From Clostridia bacterium (GTDB lineage: Bacteria; Bacillota_A; Clostridia; Oscillospirales; CAG-272): 64,000 nucleotides of DNA. The stretch spans positions 1-64,000 of the forward strand of contig JAFSUU010000064.1 of the NCBI GenBank assembly GCA_017445115.1, given 5' to 3'. This document shows, in pieces, positions 59,816-64,000 of the stretch; within the stretch, counting starts at the first letter, position 1; each line of letters opens with the position of its first letter. The notes under the pieces were generated by a model, which saw only the letters and a program-made list of their open reading frames with translations, did no database searches and was not told where the DNA came from. A program made the position numbers and the translations under genes.

Positions 59816-60037
59816 ATGGCTACGAGTTATAAAAAGCTTTGGCATATCCTTGTGGACCGCAACATGAAAAAGAAGGAACTGCAAGCCAAAGCCAACCTGA
59901 CGCAGTATCAGATGAACAAGCTCGCGCGCGGCGAAGACGTTACGACGGATATCGTCGGCAAGATCTGCGCGGCACTGGACGTCAAAGCGGACGATATTAT
60001 GGAGTTTATCCCTGATGAAACGCCTTTTGGCGATTGA
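59816..60037 (+). CDS. Small Cro/C1-type HTH regulator
   Basis: 73 residues forming one XRE domain: LWHILVDRNMKKKELQAKAN, LTQYQMNKLARGEDVTTDIVGKICAALDV, then EFIPDE. Similar solo HTH proteins accompany mobile or regulatory loci. GGGGG is upstream. It precedes the histidine kinase gene by 53 bases and may repress this unit. Confidence 0.85.
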   Translation: MATSYKKLWHILVDRNMKKKELQAKANLTQYQMNKLARGEDVTTDIVGKICAALDVKADDIMEFIPDETPFGD

Positions 60038-60090
60038 TCCGCCGTTTCCGGTTTGCGCGAAATTATGATTGCATGGGAGCGAAATTCGCT

Positions 60091-62628
60091 ATGAAAAAAG
60101 TATGGGTGCTTATTGTCAACGTGCTTATTATGATTTCCATGCTGGGCTTTGTGATTCTGTATTCAACCATTCAAAGCAGGGATACAGCACAAAGGCAGGT
60201 GGAGCATTTTGAAAAAGCCACGGTCTCCATGGAGCACGTCACCGAGAATTATTTAGAGGGTGAACAGCGCATCTGTGACGTGTGGGCGCGCTATATCAAC
60301 AGTAAGGACATGACCATCGAGGAAGCGGCATCTTTTATCAGGATTTCTCACGTGCTGCCGAACGCTTCCGCACATATCGTGTATCTTGACACGCTGTCAG
60401 GTCTCACTACGAAAGCAAGGCAGGACGCCCCGGATGATTATACGGTTTCTTATGAACGGATGAATCTTCTCGGCGACGTGAGTTGGATCGCCGATATAGG
60501 GGAAGCCGTCAACGTTTCCCGCGCATATACAAATCCGGTCAACGGCGAGCAGTCTTTGGCTTTCTGTAATTTCATTACCATGCATGATCCCGAAACAGGC
60601 AATCACCGCGACGCCGTACTGCTGCGTGTTTTGCCGGTATCGGAGCTGGAGCAGAAATGGGTCTTCCCGCATGAAGAGTTTGAGGACGCCGAGCTTTCCA
60701 TGATCGACGCAAGCGGGAATTATATCATCAAGGGGCATTCCTTCAAAAACTCGAGTTTCTTTGAATTCTACAAATCTTACAACAAAGTCGATTCCGCCGC
60801 CGCGCAGGAGCTCTTCGGGAAAATCACTTCATCGACCGGCTCGTTTACAATGAGCAACTCCCGCGGCGAGAAATGCATCCTCGCCTATACCCCGGTCGCC
60901 GCGACAGAGGGATGGACGCTCCTCAGTTTTATGCCGATGGAGGAATTGAACGCTGATACGGAAAACTGGCTGCTTGTCGGCTTTGTTTCTGCGGGTCTTC
61001 TGATCCTGTTCGTATTCGATCTGGTCGTCATGCAGATATTCAATAAAAAACTTCAGGAGGCGGCAAAGGAAGCGGCTTCGGCGAACAAGGCAAAGACCGA
61101 CTTTCTCTCAACCATGTCTCATGATATCCGCACGCCGATGAACGCGATCATAGGGCTTACGACGATCACGGAAAAGAATCTTTCCGACACGGAAACAGTG
61201 AAAGAAAACCTGCGGAAAATCACGCTTGCCAGCAACCATCTGCTCACCCTGATCAATGAGATTCTGGATATTTCCAAGGTCGAGAGCGGAAAACTGACCC
61301 TCAACCCGCATTCCTTCTCTGTCATCGAGACCGTGGAAAATCTCGTGAATCTGTCCCAGCCGATGATAAAGGAGAAGAATATAGATTTTAACTTCCGTGT
61401 AAGCCGGATGGAAACGGAGTATATCTTTGCCGACCAGCTCAGGCTGAATCAGATCTATATCAACATTCTCTCCAACGCCGTCAAATACACGGAGCCGCGC
61501 GGCAGCGTCAGCGTGGATATGCACGAGGAAGAAAGCGGGAAGCCCGGCTGCGTGAGACTGACCTATATCGTATCCGATACCGGCATCGGGATGAGCCCGG
61601 AGTATATGGCAAATATGTATCAGCCGTTTTCACGCCAGACGGACAGCCGGGTGAACAGCATCCAGGGGACCGGGCTCGGACTTGCGATCACAAAGCGGAT
61701 GGTCGATCTGATGGGCGGAACCATCGATTGCCGGAGTGAGCAGGGAAAAGGAACGACGTTTACCGTTAAACTGGATCTCCCCGTCGCGGATCGGCAGAGG
61801 GAGAATATGATGCTCGAGCCGATGGACGTTCTGATCGTTGACGACGATGAAGTGCTTCTTTTAACTGCGATCGAAACGCTGCAGTCTCTCGGCGTAACGG
61901 CAGACCGCGCGGGAAGCGGACCGGAAGCGCTCGGCATGATCACGCGTCGGCATGAAACGGGCTCGGATTACAGGATCGTGATCCTCGACTGGAAGATGCC
62001 CGGCGTTGACGGCGTTGAAACGATCCGCCGGATCCGGCAGGAAGTGGATCCGAATATTCCCGTTTTGCTGATTTCCGCTTATGACACGACGGATATTGAA
62101 GACGCGGCGAAAAAAGCCGGAGCAAACGGCTTCATCAGCAAGCCTCTGTTCCGCTCCACGCTTTACGATAAAATCAACGAGATCCTGGGGACCGAGGCAA
62201 AGTCCGTTGATCCGGAGGAGGACTATTCCGATCTTGCGGGAATAAACGTTCTGGTCGCGGAGGACTTTGAAGTCAACTGGGAAGTCATTTCGGAACTCCT
62301 CGGAATGTACGGGATCACTTCCGAGCGCGCCGAAAACGGACGCGTCTGTGTGGAAAAAATGAAACAGGCAAAAGAAGGAGACTACGATCTGATCTTTATG
62401 GACGTTCAGATGCCGGAGATGAACGGGCTTGACGCCACAAGGACTATCCGAAGGCTGGATGATCCGTGGGCGTCTTCCATCCCGATCATCGCCATGACGG
62501 CGGACGCGTTTTCGGAAAACGTCGCGGAATGTCTGAACGCAGGCATGAACGGTCACCTTGCAAAACCCGTAGATATTCATCTTGTTATCAAAGAAATCCG
62601 CAAAATCAAGGAGGAAAAGAAGAAATGA
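60091..62628 (+). CDS. Hybrid histidine kinase with two receiver domains
   Basis: 845 residues. Transmembrane helix (about 5-27), a ~270-residue extracellular Cache-like sensor, a second helix (about 297-317), HisKA (STMSHDIRTPMNAI, His344), HATPase (NILSNAVKYTEP, DTGIGMSPE, GTGLGLAI), then REC1 (IVDDDEVLLL, phospho-Asp633 in LDWKMPG) and REC2 (VAEDFEVNWEV, Asp771 in MDVQMPEMNG). ATG 60091 has GGGAG upstream; TTG 60034 and ATG 60073 are alternatives. Its stop overlaps the start of a solute-binding lipoprotein, which could supply the ligand signal. Confidence 0.9.
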   Translation: MKKVWVLIVNVLIMISMLGFVILYSTIQSRDTAQRQVEHFEKATVSMEHVTENYLEGEQRICDVWARYINSKDMTIEEAASFIRISHVLPNASAHIVYLDTLSGLTTKARQDAPDDYTVSYERMNLLGDVSWIADIGEAVNVSRAYTNPVNGEQSLAFCNFITMHDPETGNHRDAVLLRVLPVSELEQKWVFPHEEFEDAELSMIDASGNYIIKGHSFKNSSFFEFYKSYNKVDSAAAQELFGKITSSTGSFTMSNSRGEKCILAYTPVAATEGWTLLSFMPMEELNADTENWLLVGFVSAGLLILFVFDLVVMQIFNKKLQEAAKEAASANKAKTDFLSTMSHDIRTPMNAIIGLTTITEKNLSDTETVKENLRKITLASNHLLTLINEILDISKVESGKLTLNPHSFSVIETVENLVNLSQPMIKEKNIDFNFRVSRMETEYIFADQLRLNQIYINILSNAVKYTEPRGSVSVDMHEEESGKPGCVRLTYIVSDTGIGMSPEYMANMYQPFSRQTDSRVNSIQGTGLGLAITKRMVDLMGGTIDCRSEQGKGTTFTVKLDLPVADRQRENMMLEPMDVLIVDDDEVLLLTAIETLQSLGVTADRAGSGPEALGMITRRHETGSDYRIVILDWKMPGVDGVETIRRIRQEVDPNIPVLLISAYDTTDIEDAAKKAGANGFISKPLFRSTLYDKINEILGTEAKSVDPEEDYSDLAGINVLVAEDFEVNWEVISELLGMYGITSERAENGRVCVEKMKQAKEGDYDLIFMDVQMPEMNGLDATRTIRRLDDPWASSIPIIAMTADAFSENVAECLNAGMNGHLAKPVDIHLVIKEIRKIKEEKKK

Positions 62629-63911
62629 AAAAGCTGCTCTGTATGGTTTTGATCACATGTATGCTCGTTTCGCTTTCGGCGTGCGGCAATACTCAGGAAG
62701 AAACCGCCGCAGAATTCAAGCCCGCGCTCGATACGGGGACAAGCTGCAGCATCACCGTTGCCGGAAGCTACGACAATTTCGAGGCGCTGGAAGCCGAATT
62801 TGACAGATTCAACGAGTATTATCCGAACGTGAAGCTCAGTTACGTGAAGCTGGATGACTATTACAACACGCTGGGTACGGCGCTGGGAAGCAATGATAGA
62901 CCGAATATTTTCTTCTCAAACGCTTCGATGAACGGAGACGGCAAATACGATTCCGTATTTGCCCACATGGAGGATCTTTCGGACCCCGCTCTGAAGCTGG
63001 ATCTTAGTTGCATCCGCCCCGGTCTGATCCATAAAGACGCTGAAGGACGGGTGCTGATGGTGCCGGTTTTCTCCAGAACCTACGGCATGCTGGTGAACAA
63101 CGACCTCTTCAAGAAGGAAGGGGTCGACGTCCCGACCACGTGGGATGAGCTTCTGTCCGCCTGCGAGGCGTTTCGCGGCAAAGGTTACGCCAGCCCCATG
63201 ATGGGATACAGCCTGAAATCGTCAAGCTGTTTGATGAACACCGTCGCTTACCCGCTGTTCGTAGCAGCGCTTAACGAGGATCCGGATGCGCTTGCACTTG
63301 CAAATAAGCTTGATCCCGCGGCGGGAGAATACATGCGCACGGCGCTTACGGCGGTCGATACGCTTATCAAAAACGGCTGTATCGATCTTAGCGAGTGCGA
63401 TAAAATCGAGGATAACTATACCAAAGTGATCCTGCGCTTCTTTGAAGGCGACGTGCCTATGATGATCTGCGCGGGAGATACCGTGTCCGGAACCAAGAAA
63501 CGCGAAAGCCAGTCCGAGGCGTTCACCGCTTCGCCTTTTGATTATTCGTTCGCACCGATCCCGCTGACCGAGAAGGGCGGATATTTCATCGACAGTCCTT
63601 CCGTGCAGTTCTCCGTCAATAAGGACTGCGACAATCTTGATATGACAAACGAGTTCATGCGGTTTTTGATCACGAAAAACGAACTGAATGAAATGGCTTC
63701 CGTGAAGCGTCTGGTTACGCCTACCACGGATCTGTCTTTTGATGCGGTTTACGCTCCTTTCGGCAAAGTGCCGTCCGAACGCACCATATCTCCGGAAGTG
63801 CTCGGCATTACCGACCCTCTCGCGGTTCAGATCCGCATCGCGGCGTTCCGTGTGGGAAAAGGCGAAATAACCGTTGACGAAGCCGTTGCAGCGTACGGAA
63901 GCTTTGAGTAA
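62625..63911 (+). CDS. Extracellular solute-binding lipoprotein (family 1)
   Basis: 428 residues. Lipoprotein signal MKKLLCMVLITCMLVSLSAC with the lipidated Cys at 20. The rest is a type 1 sugar-type binding protein (ITVAGSYDNFEALEAEFDRF, NIFFSNASMNGDG, GYASPMMGYSLKS). No permease or ATPase gene follows in the window; it is sandwiched between a hybrid kinase (overlapping by 4 bases) and a response regulator, so a sensing role is plausible. Confidence 0.88.
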   Translation: MKKLLCMVLITCMLVSLSACGNTQEETAAEFKPALDTGTSCSITVAGSYDNFEALEAEFDRFNEYYPNVKLSYVKLDDYYNTLGTALGSNDRPNIFFSNASMNGDGKYDSVFAHMEDLSDPALKLDLSCIRPGLIHKDAEGRVLMVPVFSRTYGMLVNNDLFKKEGVDVPTTWDELLSACEAFRGKGYASPMMGYSLKSSSCLMNTVAYPLFVAALNEDPDALALANKLDPAAGEYMRTALTAVDTLIKNGCIDLSECDKIEDNYTKVILRFFEGDVPMMICAGDTVSGTKKRESQSEAFTASPFDYSFAPIPLTEKGGYFIDSPSVQFSVNKDCDNLDMTNEFMRFLITKNELNEMASVKRLVTPTTDLSFDAVYAPFGKVPSERTISPEVLGITDPLAVQIRIAAFRVGKGEITVDEAVAAYGSFE

Positions 63912-63927
63912 AAAAGGAGAAACGTTT

Positions 63928-64000
63928 ATGACCGATAACAAATCATTCCGTATTTCCGAAGAAAGACGACGGATACTTTTAATAGAAGACGACATTATCT
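63928..64000 (+). CDS. Response regulator, N-terminal fragment
   Basis: Only 24 codons are in the window: MTDNKSFRISEERRRILLIEDDII, the first strand and acidic pair of a receiver domain. AAAGGAG precedes ATG 63928. Output domain unknown. Continues the kinase-binding protein operon. Confidence 0.75.
   Translation, partial: MTDNKSFRISEERRRILLIEDDII

Overview
The window reads as a chromosomal segment of an endospore-forming, anaerobic Bacillota, most likely an uncultured gut Clostridia (Oscillospirales/Christensenellales-like). Supporting signs are strong AGGAGG-type ribosome binding sites, a SPOCS/LysM-type spore morphogenesis protein, rubredoxin/FprA oxygen detoxification, a minimal Isc system, xylose catabolism and NHLM-type peptide exporters. 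No rRNA or CRISPR array is visible. Species-level assignment is inference.

Layout. 1-3950: end of an integrative element (relaxase, cut by the window edge; ParB-like; Xis-like; tyrosine integrase; repeat-rich candidate att region). 4031-12540: housekeeping and signalling genes (sialate O-acetylesterase, EAL phosphodiesterase, SPOCS protein, HAD phosphatase, metallophosphoesterase, ParB-like/BMP fusion). 12555-30495: one long minus-strand accessory region and the most unusual part. It encodes three Nif11-leader precursor peptides, each with exactly three Cys-X-Cys modules followed by Gly-rich stretches; a radical SAM/SPASM enzyme; two near-identical STAS proteins on either side of that cassette; a SpoIIE phosphatase fused to a HATPase; a MATE transporter fused to a HATPase-like domain; two acyltransferase-fold proteins; three small proteins with GG- or AAG-type leader motifs; an ECF sigma factor behind a duplicated promoter-like repeat; a C39-peptidase ABC exporter, a second ABC exporter, an HlyD stub, an MFS exporter and an HTH-TPR regulator. 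My reading (inference) is a RiPP biosynthesis/export locus wired to a membrane-bound partner-switching module.

30672-35470: cysteine and Fe-S metabolism. metY-cysK are divergent from rrf2-iscS-iscU, with matched ACCTA-N9-TAGGT palindromes over both promoters and a 21-codon leader ORF ending Cys-Arg-Cys before metY. 35484-42680: a flavoprotein and an AT-richer surface-glycan island. 42720-47506: rubredoxin, FprA-type flavoprotein, xylB and xylA. 47673-51154: a secreted dockerin protein and membrane proteins. 51200-53450: a probably acquired Lsa-like ABC-F gene with leader-peptide attenuation next to an IS relic.

53518-58340: cell-envelope hydrolases (VanY- and VanX-like, HAD, alpha/beta hydrolase, YdcF). 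58388-59690: a gene graveyard with hairpin repeats, a degenerate tRNA, a frameshifted TnpV and a frameshifted DUF6809 gene. 59816-64000: small HTH protein, hybrid histidine kinase, solute-binding lipoprotein and the start of a response regulator.
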